This document shows, in pieces, positions 44,545-56,885 of a stretch of DNA of 64,000 nucleotides. The translations under genes were made by a program, and so were the position numbers. Numbering within the stretch: position 1 is the first letter of the stretch; each line of letters opens with the position of its first letter. The notes beneath the pieces are model-generated. The model had not been told where the DNA came from, made no database searches, and saw only the letters and a program-made list of their open reading frames with translations. Origin of the DNA: Megalopta genalis (Eukaryota > Arthropoda > Insecta > Hymenoptera > Halictidae); contig NC_135016.1 in NCBI RefSeq assembly GCF_051020955.1, forward strand, positions 31,813,131-31,877,130, given 5' to 3'.

Positions 44545-45822
44545 AAATCATTTTAACGTATTTGAAACGTTAGTTATTACTTCACGAATAAATACGTCGA
44601 AATTGTTGCGATTTGAGAAAATTATCCGTTTGCGAAGGATTAATAGAAATGCTTGGCGGTATAAAGAGCAACATGCTGCGTCCCTGAGGGACACCCTATA
44701 AATGATGCGGTAGGGATAGGCTTGTTATACATCGCGACTATGCAGGGATGCCAAAGCAGGTAGGACCGGCCTTGGTCCAATGACCTCGCGATCAGCCAAA
44801 GTGTCCTGTCCTTTTACCGACGTAACCGACGCAGGAGGAACACCATGGCCCGGAGGTCGACGAACCTAATCGTTCGCTCCTCTCGAGCCGCGTCATCACG
44901 AAAACCGGCGGGTATTTAACGCGGCTCGTTACACTCCGCGGCATTAACCTGTTCACCAGGAAGACGAGTTCACTCGTCACTGGCACTCAGCTTCACCTTT
45001 CAGTGACATTTCATTTCCTTATTTCTTCGCTTAATTGATTCTTATACGTTTAACTGCGTCTCGCTATCTGCGACGGTGTCACGTGAATTTTTCGCGCTTT
45101 TATGGCGTTAGAACGTGCATCGGCATTCTCGTTCGTCAATTTTTATTGCGATAGATCGAACCTCGTTCGATTGTCGCGCGTCTACGCACGAATTTCACGA
45201 TTCGTTTTATATAGTAAGAATGTGGGATAAATGATTTTGTTCGTCGAGACGTTCGTCGCGGTAAAAACCGAATTGAAAAAATGAATCATTCGGTAGAATA
45301 AGAATATATCGCAGAAATGATTTTATTTATTGCGATGTTCGTTATAGAAAAGTACAAGAAAAATGCTATTCAGTTTCGGTTTTTGATAATACGCGTCTTT
45401 TTATTTTTTACATTTCACGGTTTCGTCATAAATGTAGAGTTCCGAGCCGAATGAAAGAGAAAATTATGAAGCGTTATCGCCGCAATGAGTAAATTACAAA
45501 ATTACTGCTATGAAAATAAAATAAAAATAAGATTCTGATTAATGTTATACAAAATCTGTAAATTACGATTGAAACAATACTAACCGAGCCAGTGTTAATT
45601 GACACTCGCATCGGTCTATGAATAATCTGTTTTGTACTACGAACATATAAACACGTACGACAATCAAAATAATTAGATCGTTTTTAATTAATAGAAAATT
45701 TATTTATTTATTAATTTAAAATTTACCGCGATCGGGCAAAATTATGTCTGTGTAACGGAGAATAAAAAACCTAAAAGCCTGCTATAGAGTTCTCGACTTT
45801 CCAGCAGCTGGTAGTCGACGTA
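44545..45822. other. Unique sequence without recognised gene
   Basis: A GC-rich island at 44660-45000 with an unrecognised 64-codon minus frame, then AT-rich DNA. An imperfect palindrome, ACCGAGCCAGTGT-TAATTG-ACACTCGCATCGGT in two arms around TTAATT, lies at 45585-45618. Confidence 0.35.
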
Positions 45823-46069
45823 TTAACCCTTTGCATTCGAGTGGTGACTCTGAGGCACCACTAAAATTTGTTACATCACGTTTCAAGATAATTTTTATAT
45901 CAACAAAGTTTATATTTAAAAAATTGTTAACAGTGTAATTGTCGTGTGACTTCCAAGAGTCAATTTCATCTGCATAAAATACACTTTTCCGTATAAAATA
46001 GAAACATTGTAAAAAATAAAAAATAATTTTATATTTACAGTTAAAATAGCTTCAAGTGCAAAGGGTTAA
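45823..46069 (+). mobile_element. TTAACCCTTTGCACTCGA MITE, copy 3
   Basis: TTAACCCTTTGCATTCGAGT and its inverse CTTCAAGTGCAAAGGGTTAA, with TTAA on both sides. It has the same interior as the other copies (GGTGACTCTGAGGCACCACT). Confidence 0.92.
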
Positions 46070-46455
46070 TAACAACGATCCGAGCCAGCTTAACAATCGT
46101 ACCGTCTTCAATGTTGTCGTCGAACGGTTCCAAGAATCATCGTCGCGCACTCGGAGAGGCCGACTAGGAGATCGCGACGTGATTTTATATTCATGCGTTT
46201 TCAATAGGCCGCGGTCAACGTCGTATCGAGTAATAATAATCTAATTAATGCGTTTATGTAAATAAAGTTGACTCGTCCGAAGCGTTCCGAGGCTCGTTAT
46301 CTGAAACACGCGTTTAACAGAGTTACCTAGGGCGATCCGCGTACTGGCAACAGTGTGCGCGTGTACGTACCTGGCGCCCTCGAGACCTCCACCCTTCCAC
46401 CACCCTAAATAACTTCCTGCAGTATTAATTGTAGCGCGAGCTCTAAGAGACCACC

Positions 46456-46614
46456 ATGCCCGTGAGAACGCAAGTTCCGCATGTAAAATGCCGGCACGGC
46501 GGCAGTGGGGATTTATCCGTGATCAACGATCGAGACCTCGGGTCCGCTTGGGCGTGCCCCGGCCTGCACGTCTTTCTCCGCGGGGGACGATGTTCCCGAA
46601 CTGATACCTTTTGA
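46456..46614 (+). other. 52-codon small ORF with ACCACCATG start context
   Basis: The ATG at 46456 is preceded by GAGACCACC, a strong eukaryotic start context. The frame (MPVRTQVPHVKCRHGGSGDL onward) has three Cys and ends at TGA 46612-46614. GC-rich surroundings and an unknown family make this a candidate only. Confidence 0.15.
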
Positions 46615-46807
46615 GGGACTCGGACGAGACGAATAAATATACCCGGCCCCGTTAACTCTGCGCAGACTGGGAACAGTCTCCCCATGTCGATCAATTATAA
46701 AATATTGAAAATATTCGCTTGGAAAAAGCGACGATTTCCGTTTGATGCGAGGGTTTTATGTATTCGGAATAACAAAGAAAAACAAATATTTATCGTTGAA
46801 AATGGTT

Positions 46808-46894
46808 TTATTGCTTTTCAAAATACTCTCCGTAACGATCAGTACACTTTTGCGTACTTTTAAACCAATTTTCGTAGCACTTTTTCCATTCCGA
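46808..46894 (-). pseudogene. Mariner-type transposase C-terminus, fragment 1
   Basis: The minus-strand frame reads SEWKKCYENWFKSTQKCTDR then YGEYFEKQ and a stop. A WKKC...KC-D--GEYFE ending is the usual C-terminus of mariner-family transposases. Only 28 residues remain. Confidence 0.7.
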
Positions 46895-46900
46895 TGTAGG

Positions 46901-46930
46901 TACAGTAAATTCTCCCTAATTGACGCTCGA
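46901..46930 (+). mobile_element. Solo TA MITE end within array unit 1
   Basis: TACAGTAAATTCTCCCTAAT followed by TGACGCTC matches the CTCCCTAATTGACGCTC family terminus. The rest of the element is missing. The same solo end is at 47315-47344. Confidence 0.7.
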
Positions 46931-47087
46931 TCGTTTGAATAATTACATTCCGTATTATTTGTACGGTTTTATTATTATATTCGTGTTATTGTATCAGAAT
47001 CGTATTATTACATTTGTATAATTGTATATAATTCGTATAATTCTTTGTAATAACAAAGAAAAAAAATGTTCATCGTTGAAAATGGTT

Positions 47088-47152
47088 TTATTGTTTTTCA
47101 AAATACTCTCCGTAACGATCAGTACACTTTTGCGTACTCTTAAACCAGTTTT
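47088..47152 (-). pseudogene. Mariner-type transposase C-terminus, fragment 2
   Basis: Same frame and ending (TDRYGEYFEKQ-type) as fragment 1, truncated after about 20 residues. Confidence 0.65.
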
Positions 47153-47221
47153 CATTTTATATAATTCGTATAATTCTTTGTAATAACAAAGAAAAACAAA
47201 TATTTATCGTCGAAAATGGTT

Positions 47222-47308
47222 TTATTGTTTTTCAAAATACTCTCCGTAACGATCAATACACTTTTGCGTACTTTTAAACCAATTTCCGTAGCACTTTTTC
47301 CATTCCGA
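47222..47308 (-). pseudogene. Mariner-type transposase C-terminus, fragment 3
   Basis: Same 28-residue ending as fragment 1, 414 bp downstream. The TACAGTAAATTCTCCC MITE end follows 6 bp outside the fragment, as in unit 1. Confidence 0.7.
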
Positions 47309-47466
47309 TGTAGGTACAGTAAATTCTCCCTAATTGACGCTCGATCGTTTGAATAATTACATTCCGTATTATTTGTACGGTTTTATTATTATATTCGTGT
47401 TATTGTATCAGTATCGTATTATTACATTCGTATAATTGTATCAAGATCGTGCAGATAAAATTTCTC

Positions 47467-47714
47467 TTAACCCTTTGCGCTCGAGTGGTGACCCCGAGGC
47501 ACCACTAAAAAATGTTTATATCACATTCCAAAATAATTCTTACATCGAGAAAATGTAGATTTGAAAAATTGTTAAAAGTATAAACTGTTGTATAAGTCGC
47601 AGCACTCAATTTCACACGCATAAAATGCGCTCTGTCGTATAAAATAGAAACAACGTAGGTCGGAAGAATTATTTTAGATTTACAGTTAAAATGGCTTCGA
47701 GTGCAAAGGATTAA
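47467..47714 (+). mobile_element. TTAACCCTTTGCACTCGA MITE, copy 4
   Basis: TTAACCCTTTGCGCTCGAGT left and CTTCGAGTGCAAAGGATTAA right, with TTAA on both sides. About 248 bp. The interior is diverged but collinear with the other copies. Confidence 0.9.
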
Positions 47715-48728
47715 TTACAAATTAAGCGACGTAGCTCTCGTATTGCGTTCAGATTGCGAACACTCGAATACTCAGGAAGTTCTATAAAGCTCGTTACAAT
47801 TTTGATTTCGTACAAAATTGTATAAACGGCCGATGGAACAAAGATAAAATAAATCCCCAGAAATCCCTTAAAACAACGATTTTGCCAAACTCACTTTTCT
47901 TCGGTACTTAATAACATGTTTTCTGAAGCATTTCCGAACAGCACAATGGTTTTCTTCGCAAGCAGTCATTGTAGAAAATTGATTTATAATCTTGCTTTTC
48001 ATTGTTCTCGATCTCGTTCTAGAATTCTCAGAGGCTTTCGGAAAGGCTCGCTCGAAAATGAGTCAATTTTCGTAATCGTCCTGATCCAAACGATAAAAAG
48101 CCTCCCCGGTTAAATGATTCACGCAAAATGTTCAGTGTGTTTGCAGAGCAGTATATTCTGTCATTATGGAATCTTAAAGAAAGATCGGATTGCCGCGCGG
48201 AGCTCTACCGTACTCCGACACAGTAATTACTACGGCATTAGTTTCGCACTTTTTGCACCTATTAAGGTCACTCCGAGATGCCTTCGCGGAATCGATAAAA
48301 GATCTCATCGTGCACCGGCAGTGACAAAGGACAGTTCAGGGAAGCGGCTCTCAGGGAAAATTACTAACGGTGCAACGGCGGAGTGTGCTCGGCATTGTTT
48401 CGCCGCAGAACGATCGAGTGCCCCCCCAGAACGCAACAAAAATTCTGACATTATGACCAACTTACGGATTTCCTCGTTCTGCGCTCGCTTATTCATACTT
48501 GGAAAACATTTTCCCCCCTTGCCGTTATTTTTCACGAAACGTTAAATTAATCGAAGATCAAAAATTTAACCTTGTCGGTGTACATTATTTCTCGAAAATT
48601 GAATGTCGCGAACTTAGATTCTGGATAAATAAACAAAGAGGAATAAAAGATCAGTAACGAATTTTTATTGTTTTTGGTTCTGATAAATTTTTAACACAAA
48701 AGTTAATTCATCTTAGATCGAAGTAGAG

Positions 48729-48760
<32 letters not shown>

Positions 48761-51430
48761 ATTTTTATATCATTTACTATATCCTGTCGTTATAATAAGC
48801 TTAAGAACATTATAATGCGATGCTCAAAGACTGTACGAATACAGTAGGAGGATTAAATTCCAATAAATCAATTAAATTCAAACAATTGTACGTGAAGGTG
48901 TATCGAAATTCTCTGATCGCGAACGAAGAACCTCGTAAAAGAAAAACAGAATGTTCGTCTTGTTCTACTAGCTTCGATAGATTCGCGCAATGAGATCATG
49001 TACTAATTACATAAAACAAGTTTCCTCATCTTTGGACACATCAACATCGAAATCAAGCGGGTAGTTTGCTGGACGTTAAACGACGCGAAGATTGCTATTG
49101 TCGTCGATCATGCGTAGTAACAAAGTTTCCTTTAAATCACAGGTTATTTATTCGATTCGTAATTATCCACCATGATCTAGTATATTGCGTTTGTATGTAC
49201 GCTCGGTACCCGATTGAAGTAACGTCGTCGTTCGTTTTACAATCCCAGATATCGACGGACGCTGCTTCGAGCCCGATCTATAATTAATTACAATAAAAAA
49301 AGCCGGTAACGCGACGGAAGTTGCCGCAAGAAGCGTGGCACGCGATTGTCGTTGTTAATGATGTACGGAAGCGAGACGCGTCGGACTGTCTGCAATCACG
49401 GCATTAATACGTTTTTCATCGCGACTGTTGCGCTATAGTTTGTTACAGTAATTAGCGATCCGCGCCATTGACGCGGAAGCGTGCACCGTCGTCCGCGGAT
49501 AATTTCATTGTGCGACACCGGATCGTTAATCCTGGAAGCGAATGCTTTCGGTGAAGGGCAAATTGGATGCGTACTGTTGGGAAAGGTGATCGCAATCGCC
49601 GCGAATGAAGAAATTCAATTCCATTGTTCTCTTTACGCGCGTAAGCAATGAAGGAAGGTTGCTAAAAATATACCCCTTACCGTTTATACAACGTTTCAAC
49701 AATTTTTATATTCATAATGTGTACGCGCGATAGTACCTATTTCACAATTTTGTTCGTAACACGCAGTTTTATGCGTCGTAAAAACGTTCCATTGCGATGA
49801 ACGTAACTTAAATAGAAATCCATTGCCACCTTCGTCATTTATAAAATATCCTTACGCGGTATCGTGGTATTTAACCTCTTAACACTCGCACCCGCCGCGT
49901 GGGCACGCTAAATCAACAATTTTAAATCGTATAAACTGCATCAAGTTTGATACTATGCTTCACTTTTTTATGCACGAGCAAAAGCTTCTGTCGCGAAGGA
50001 TTCGAACGACATTTGAATGATAATTATTGTACATCGATGTTTTCATCATTTTTCTGTAACCACGGATAGTGGATTAATTTGTGTTTGGTATAAAGGCGAA
50101 AGCACTTGTTGTTCCATTGATATTTCCGTAAACATCGTTAACTCATTCCATCACACTTTTCCAGCACGCGATCCATTTTTCATTGTACACGTCAGACTTG
50201 AATTATTCTATCGCAAATCCTATCCACGATTCCGATATCCCAACGTATAAGACAAAAAGGCGAAAGGAAAGAAATCGATAAAGTTGCAAATCTTCTCCAG
50301 AACGACGGCTCGCGTGTCGCAGCCCATCGATGCAAATACGATTCATTGAAATATTTCGTGTAGATCATTTCGAGACGAAACGAACTAAATAAATAAATAA
50401 ATAAACGGTTACACGATGTATACGAATAAGAGATATCAAAGTTCGTCTTACATTTATGGCCGCCACCGTCCCCTCGCGAGTCTATTAAACAGCGGCCGTA
50501 TACTATCTTTTCGATCGGCAGTCTATAAATATTTGGGACGATAAAGCGAGGCGAAACACCCAGCGCTCTTCAGCATAAATCAGCGGGGAGCATCCTCTAA
50601 ATCTCTGGAACATCTCCTCCGCGTCGGAGGAAAGCCAGGCACGGTAGCGGGCACGGGAAAAAAGGCCAGGCGGATAGGAAGACACTTAATCGCAATCAGA
50701 CACCCGGAAGATGCGACCGGACCCCGTTCTCCGCGAGCGCTGCTTTCAAAAGCGAAACAACCTGCTGGGACTCGCATACGTTCTACATAAACCTGCCGCG
50801 CGGACGTTAGCCGGCCACCTGCGATACGCGTGACCGCGTGACGAAGCACGCGTGAAACCGCGTCGATCGCGAAATTATCGGAGGATGAAACGGTTCTCTT
50901 CCGGGTACCATGCGGCACGCTGTGTATACCTCGAAGCACACCTTTTGCCGACAGCCTGGATTTATTCGGAACGTTCACGAGATGTTTTCACAGGACGACC
51001 CGCGGGGTAGTCGGAATGCCTCGTTTCCTTTTAGGTTCAGCGCAGCCTTTTTGCCGCCGAGAATCCTGCTACGTTTCTACAGGTGTTCGAGGAAGTTCCG
51101 ATTTTAGTTGCGCTTAGCCGCACACACGCGCGCACGGCATTGTGGCCGCGGGTATATCCGAACACGAATCGCAGCGATTTCTGCCGGTCGAATTTTCTGC
51201 TTATTCTTTCGTGCTACAAATTTGAACGCGTCGCATCTCGACGCTGGTGCTTCTTTTTTTTAACTCCGTGTTGTAATTTTATGACGACCTTGAATCGCGA
51301 TCGAAATTTCTGACGGCAAGTTATTACGGTTGCGGGGTCGCCGCACACGCTATGACGACCCACACATAGAAGAAAAAATCATATACGTATATTTGTTTTT
51401 GCAGAGGTTTACATTCACTAAAACTGACGC
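47715..51430. other. Unique sequence without recognised gene
   Basis: 3.7 kb. The 143-codon frame at 48114-48545 and the CpG-rich 50500-51110 block have overlapping frames on both strands with no domain. A (CT)n run lies at 48729-48756. TTAACACTCGCACCCGCC at 49881 resembles a single TTAA-element end without a partner. No transposase found. Confidence 0.35.
48728..48756. repeat. (CT)n microsatellite
   Basis: About 14 CT dinucleotides. Confidence 0.97.
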
Positions 51431-51451
51431 TTTAACCCTTTTGCTCCGATG

Positions 51452-51515
51452 GGCGTATATATATACGCCCTCGAAGAATGACCATTCATATACGAAGAGC
51501 GTATATATACGCTCT
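51452..51515. repeat. Two GCGTATATATACGC-type palindromes
   Basis: GGGCGTATATATATACGCCC (51452-51471) and GAGCGTATATATACGCTC (51497-51514) are perfect palindromes inside the TTAA element. A third half-copy, GAGCGTATAT, precedes the nested MITE. Confidence 0.85.
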
Positions 51516-51550
51516 GGAAAAGTGGGCGCGCGGGTACAAAGAGCGTATAT

Positions 51551-51786
51551 GAGCCGTTTATTTTGAAAGTGGCATAGGTCACTTTACCGTAATGGAAAGT
51601 GGTGATTTTTTAATGTTTATACGAAATTATTTATACTGGGGAAAATATCAGTATCCTGAGATAACAAATACAAGTAAATCTTCTCGAAAGTTAGCATCCA
51701 TATTTTTAAACATGTTAAAACGCAAACTCTTAAATATATCGACTTAAAAACAAAGTGACTTATGCCACTTTCAAAATAAACGGCTC
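51551..51786. mobile_element. 236-bp MITE, GAGCCGTTTATTTTGAAAG family
   Basis: GAGCCGTTTATTTTGAAAGT at each end (inverted), continuing GGCATARGTCACTTT. GTATAT stands on both sides. The right interior (ATTTTTAAA-ATG-TAAAACGCAAA and TTAAATAT-TCGA) matches 27745-27795 of the ORF-bearing element, so this is a deletion derivative of that family. Confidence 0.88.
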
Positions 51787-51789
51787 GTA

Positions 51790-52380
51790 TATACGTTCAT
51801 ACCATATATACTTTTATTTCATACTTTTTTACATTAGATACTTTTGTTAATCGAGTATCTGGAAACGCTGCATGCCTTAAACAATTGACTATCATGAAAT
51901 ATAACACTATTGACAAGAGGATATTGTGTTTTATTCTAACGATACACAGTTTCAGTCTTTTTTAGAACATTGTCAGCGACGGATATATACCAGCAATTTA
52001 TAATAGTAGCGATTAAAAGGTTTACACGAATTTATAATTCTAAAATCACAATGTGATGTTGGATTATGTGTGGTTCCATGCTTTCAACTTTATCATACCA
52101 AAGTTGATTATTAAAATTATGTTCGGCTTTAAATACTTTAGTAATTTCGTTGTATTAAAAAATATTATATGAACATTATAATATAATGCTTAAAAAAATA
52201 AATTATGATTATATATTTTTATATTTTAGAAGGTAAGATGATATTACTGAATATAATAAATATCATTGTAAAATTTAGAGAGCGACAAACGACTTCTAAT
52301 TACTTCGTAGCATTCCGCGTACTTTAGTGCCAACTACTCAATAATACGCTCCGTTCACAGCGATCACATTTTGACGCAAG
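51790..52380. other. AT-rich interior of the TTAA element
   Basis: No frame of 60 codons except near the right end (52338-52538 minus, crossing two elements). Nothing recognised. Confidence 0.5.
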
Positions 52381-52398
52381 CGCTCCGTAGCGAAAGGG

Positions 52399-52728
52399 TT
52401 AAAACTATGCCGTCCGGAAGCACCACGCTGGTGCCATGCAAAAACTATCTGTTGTATGCCGGTGGTGCCACTTTGGTGCCATTTTAAAAAACTGAAATAA
52501 CATTTGAACCATATTTCTTGGGTGTTAAAAGGCAGCAAACCAACTATAGCATTGTGCTTATTTAACTAAGAATTAAGTACGAAAATTCTCGGATGACATA
52601 TCTTAATTTCAGGAATTGATATTATCGCCATCTTCAAAATTTTGTTGTAAAATCTAAAATTTCCAAGCTATTATGCCGGCGTCAAACGAAAGAATCATAT
52701 CTAAGATCTGCTGACGGTATAGCGTTAA
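52399..52728 (+). mobile_element. TTAACACTATGCCGTCC MITE, copy 3
   Basis: TTAAAACTATGCCGTCCGGA left and CTGACGGTATAGCGTTAA right. The TTAA at its left is also the right TTAA of the 51433-52402 element. It contains the doubled GGTGSYACCAC--TGGTGCC motif. Confidence 0.9.
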
Positions 52729-53042
52729 TATCGAAGTGTGCAGTTCACAAGTGGGAAATTTAGATTCCCAAAAGACTAAACTCGAGGGATTCGATTGTAG
52801 AAATATCCGTTTTGCAGTTATCGTGGAGATATTTGCAATATTCGGCCAGCGCAGCGTCAATCTCACGAGAGTGTCAATCTCTTTCAAATCGGAATCAAAT
52901 TCTGTTCCCTTCTCGACGCACATTAACGCTTCGAACGCCGCGTAAATCGCCTAAAAACTTTCACAAAATTCAAGTTATTCATCGAATCGAATTAAAATTG
53001 ATAGCAACGTGTGTATTTTCGTGTATTTCCCTCTGCGATATA

Positions 53043-53407
53043 CAGGGTGTCCCGAAAACGTCTCGCAATCCGGAAATGGGAGGTTCCTGAGGTCATTTGA
53101 AGCAACTTTTTCCTCTGCGAAAATTTTCTCCGAGGCTTCGTTTACGAGTTATTAACGAAAAACACTGACCAATAAGAGGCGAGCTCGGCTGGCGCGCGGC
53201 GGCCCAGCCAACGAGTACACGGAGCCCAGTTCCGCTCGTTGGCTCGGCCGTCTCGCGCCAAATGATCTCGCCTCTGATTGGTCACTGTTTTTCGTTAACG
53301 ACTCGTAAACGAAGCCGCGGATCGCATTTTCGCTAAGGAAAAAGTTGCTTCAAATGACCTCAGGAATTCCCTACTTTCGGATTGCGAGACATTTTTGGGA
53401 CACCCTG
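53043..53407. mobile_element. Foldback MITE, CAGGGTGTCCC family, copy 4
   Basis: CAGGGTGTCCCGAAAACGTC to the inverse GACATTTTTGGGACACCCTG, with TATA outside. Long hairpin arms include CGTTTACGAGTTATTAACGA and its inverse. This is the best-preserved copy in the window (365 bp). Confidence 0.9.
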
Positions 53408-53409
53408 TA

Positions 53410-56200
53410 TACAAGGATCGATTATTCGATAGTCAAAAACAGCTCGAGCCGATCTCGTTAAACCGCTGCGAGCAATAATTTCACACGGAGAGAAAGCTGT
53501 ATTCTCGAACGGGCGCCGGAGCTTCGAATCGTTGTCCCTCTACCGTCAAGGGTTACGTAACGAGCCGATCGATACCGGCACGATCACGCAAAAGGGACAC
53601 TGAAATTCTGCAGCACTGTATCGGGCCGAGTTCGGTTGATTGAAATCGTCTTTGACTGGAGCGCGATCGAAACCGAATCGACTCTCTGTCGGTGCCCGTT
53701 CGAAGAACAGAAGGTTATAAATAAATTGTCTAATCTTTGTACAACCAAAAATCCTAGTGCAATTTGTATCATTGACACGAAGAATGTGGAGATCACAAAT
53801 TACTTGTATCAAGTATACTCGTTGAATTCCGCACGGGTTTTACTGATTTTTAAACTTTTTCGAAACAGCGAAAGGGTTGAGACTATCCTCTTAACAATTT
53901 TATCGATAATAAACAATCTTATGAAATATAGAATGTAAAAAAAGCTTGGAGAATACTTTGAATTCGATTGAAAGAACATATAACTTTCATGCACAACATT
54001 CAAGTATTGGTTCAGGGAAAAATGGAACAATTATATTATTAAAAATGATTTCTACAATAGCATAACAACTCTGAACGCATACGCTCTACGTATGCTAATT
54101 ATTAAAAAATTATAATACAAAAATAAATGAATTTTATGCATCTATAAAGAGACGCGAGCATTTAAGTTAACGAAAACCTTTAAATATTAGAAGAACGTAT
54201 ATATATTGATACACTATTTTTGACTTAGTAGATTTATTCTAAGAGAAAATACACATTTATTTCACTTCTTGACAATTGATATCGGCAATTTCTATTTTGC
54301 ATAAAGGTCCACAGTCTGCCAATAAGCGTAAATACTTATATAATACTGTATCTTTCGTAGTTTTATCAATTTTATATATACTATAAAAGCAAAGTTTAAA
54401 TGTCTTGCTTGATCCTTCAATTTTTCTTTCGCTAAGTAAATAATTGTAAATTTATGGAGCTATTTGGGCTACCGACACTCAAGGTGTTAGAATTGATAGC
54501 TTTTAATCCGCTCGTATTGCCAGCGACCGAACCCGGCATTCAACGTATTAAAATCGAGTGTTTATTCAATCGATCGACCGATACCGACTAACATTTCACC
54601 AGCGATAAATTGCAAAACGCAAGAAAGCTATACGGTGTGGTCACAGCGAGAACTGTTTTCACTAATCAAACCAGTTCCGATACGAGTTTATTATCGTTCG
54701 TTTATAACTCCTCCTGATGTAACAGTAAGTGAAATTGGCGAACACGTGTATAACGGCGTAGGATACCAGGCGACCCGGTAAAAATGTCGTCAAACAAACT
54801 GATATTTTACCGACCCGGCTTGACAGGGATAAGTGTCCATCGAACGGTCTCTGAACTTTTAAAATATCAAGAGTTTACGGAATGATTAACCTCGTTGATC
54901 CATCATACGTGTAATTGGAACGAGACGTGGGATTTACTTGCTCGCTGTCGGTCATCAATAACAAACCGATTTGTATGATTACTAGCCCGGTTACGCAACA
55001 GCAACTTCCAACGAAAACACGCCGGCTGCAATATTAAATTGTTCGCAAAACGTCTGCCGAGGCAGAAAACAGATTGTAGCGGCCGCTTTCTCGAAACAGC
55101 AACTTTCTCCCGGCGAATTGGTGTGTTAATATGAATGCATCATTTTACGAATATCGGCGATCACGTAACGATTCCGGACAGCCGAAATTTATTAATTTTC
55201 GACCGCATGTTTCGCAAGCTCTGCCGATTGCTTCGCTCCGAATAAATGTTCATTAGACCGCGGATTTCATACATTCTTGATAACAATTGCTTGACAAGAC
55301 GTTAGAAGAATTTCGGCGTATCTTTCTATTTTGTACAACTTGTTGTATTAAATGATTGAAAGAGAAAAGACGTTTCCGCCAGACTTATGTTTCTTGCAGT
55401 TGAATTAGAAAAATTTCATTTTGCATAAAAATCCACAGTTTAAATTATCCTCGTTAATATTCTTTCACTTATCTTGAAATTAAATCTATCGAATTAAATC
55501 GGATTCGTTTTATTCGAAAACGTGTTTACAATTTTCGCACCTTTTTTTGTTTCAATCTTGTATTTTATTTTCATCTAGATATTTTCATTCTATACACTTT
55601 TCATCTTTAGGAATTTCATATTCATATATGAATACAAGGGAAAAATGAACAATTAACTTTACGAATTCCTCCTTTATGGCTAGACTTATCAAGTCAATTA
55701 ATATGTAATATCTTATACCTGACTTTTTCTTTTACAGTTACTGCATTTATAAGATCTAGTTATGAACAATTCTTTGATAAACGACTTTATTCAAAACATA
55801 TATATATAGCGTTGCGTTTAGGATAGTTTAAGTATTAACAATGAAAAATGACAACAATATAGAGCAAAGTTGAAAGAAGATTATTCCTATTATTTAGAAA
55901 TAATAAAGCAACTTCTTTTCGATCGATCCTTGTACAAAATAACAACGTGTTCCGCGTCAATTACAATAATTCTTCCCTGAATAATTACACTAAATTGTGT
56001 TCAAAACGTTCCGCAATTTTCTCATCATTTTTACTATTACATATCGTGCTTTATTTCTGCCATAAACGTATAAAAGCCGCGGTCTAATAACGAGCATGCG
56101 AAAATCAACTCACGATCCCGTACACGACTTCCGTTCACCGATCCGCGAAACTGTCCCAGCAACCGTTCCCTTATTAATTCTGTTCATAGATAGCCGGATC
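53410..56200. other. Unique sequence without recognised gene
   Basis: A plus-strand frame at 53636-53938 (100 codons) opposes two minus-strand frames, with no domain. 53940-54460 and 55280-56050 are AT-rich and empty. The middle is mixed. Confidence 0.35.
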
Positions 56201-56885
56201 TACAGAGCCGTTGGGCCCACCGGTAAAAATCCGGCTAGATCCTAGACACTATACCTAATGTGCCTAATGGATAAGACGGGGCCTGGGGCCCTGTCCCAGT
56301 GGACGCTCGCGATCGCCATCTGGTATTCGCCTTCTCTACCACATTCCAGTCTGGATGTATCCAGTGGTCACGAGTGCGTCGGCCCTGCCTCCGACACGTA
56401 GGAAGAATCCTTTCCGGGGCCGTGGTCCCGGAAATCGAGAGGATCGTGCCAGCACGAGGCGTGGCCATTAATTCCATCGAATCCCGGTATAAGTAAGATT
56501 AAAACCGTGGCCGGCGCACGTACCTATCCCAGAGCACGGGGCCCCGGTTCTTCGTTCTGGCCTTTTTGCCCGCGGACCCGGCCGCCGATACATCCACGAG
56601 AAAACCATTCGAAACACACCGGAGGAGTCCCGCGAGTCGAAACGGTCGGTATTAATCGCGACGGGCCTTATGCCGGCCGCGTTTAAATTAATCGCCCGCG
56701 TCCACGCAGATCTACGGTGGCTAGATTCGAACTGTTATAATTTCGTAGGAAAGGCACGTACGATATTAAACGTGGGCTCGTTTTGTAGCTTGAAGCTTAT
56801 ACTTTTCATACGTATTCTTTACATTATGGTTATATTGGAACTGCGGTTAGATGGACGCCGTTTCCATGGACTCTGTTCGTATGAA
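56200..56885. other. GC-rich island without recognised gene
   Basis: Stop-poor and CpG-rich at 56210-56660, with short frames on both strands (56235-56477 minus, 56299-56496 plus). It could be an exon or a regulatory island. Nothing diagnostic was seen. Confidence 0.35.

Larger units (their letters stand above)
46770..47440. repeat. Tandem array of mariner tail plus MITE end (2.5 units)
   Basis: Units start near AATAACAAAGAAAAACAAAT at 46768, 47049 and 47182. The first and third are nearly identical over about 230 bp and 414 bp apart. The second is truncated at about 47155. Each full unit contains a mariner transposase tail (minus), a 30-bp TACAGTAAATTCTCCCTAAT MITE end and a TTATTGTATCAG-ATCGTATT tail. 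Confidence 0.85.
51433..52402. mobile_element. TTAA element, CCCTTTYGCTMCG ends, with nested MITE
   Basis: The left end TTAACCCTTTTGCTCCGA and the right end, read in reverse, TTAACCCTTTCGCTACGGAG are inverted and TTAA-flanked. Near the left end, GGGCGTATATATATACGCCC and GAGCGTATATATACGCTC are perfect palindromes. A 236-bp MITE is inserted at 51551. The right TTAA (52399-52402) is shared with the neighbouring MITE. No transposase is evident in about 970 bp. Confidence 0.75.

Noticed and set aside
48114..48545. 143-codon plus frame
   Set aside because: No recognisable domain, opposed by a 76-codon minus frame over the same bases, and no start or splice evidence.
49881..49915. TTAACACTCGCACCCGCC as a TTAA transposon
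   Set aside because: Only one end was found; no inverted partner within several kb.
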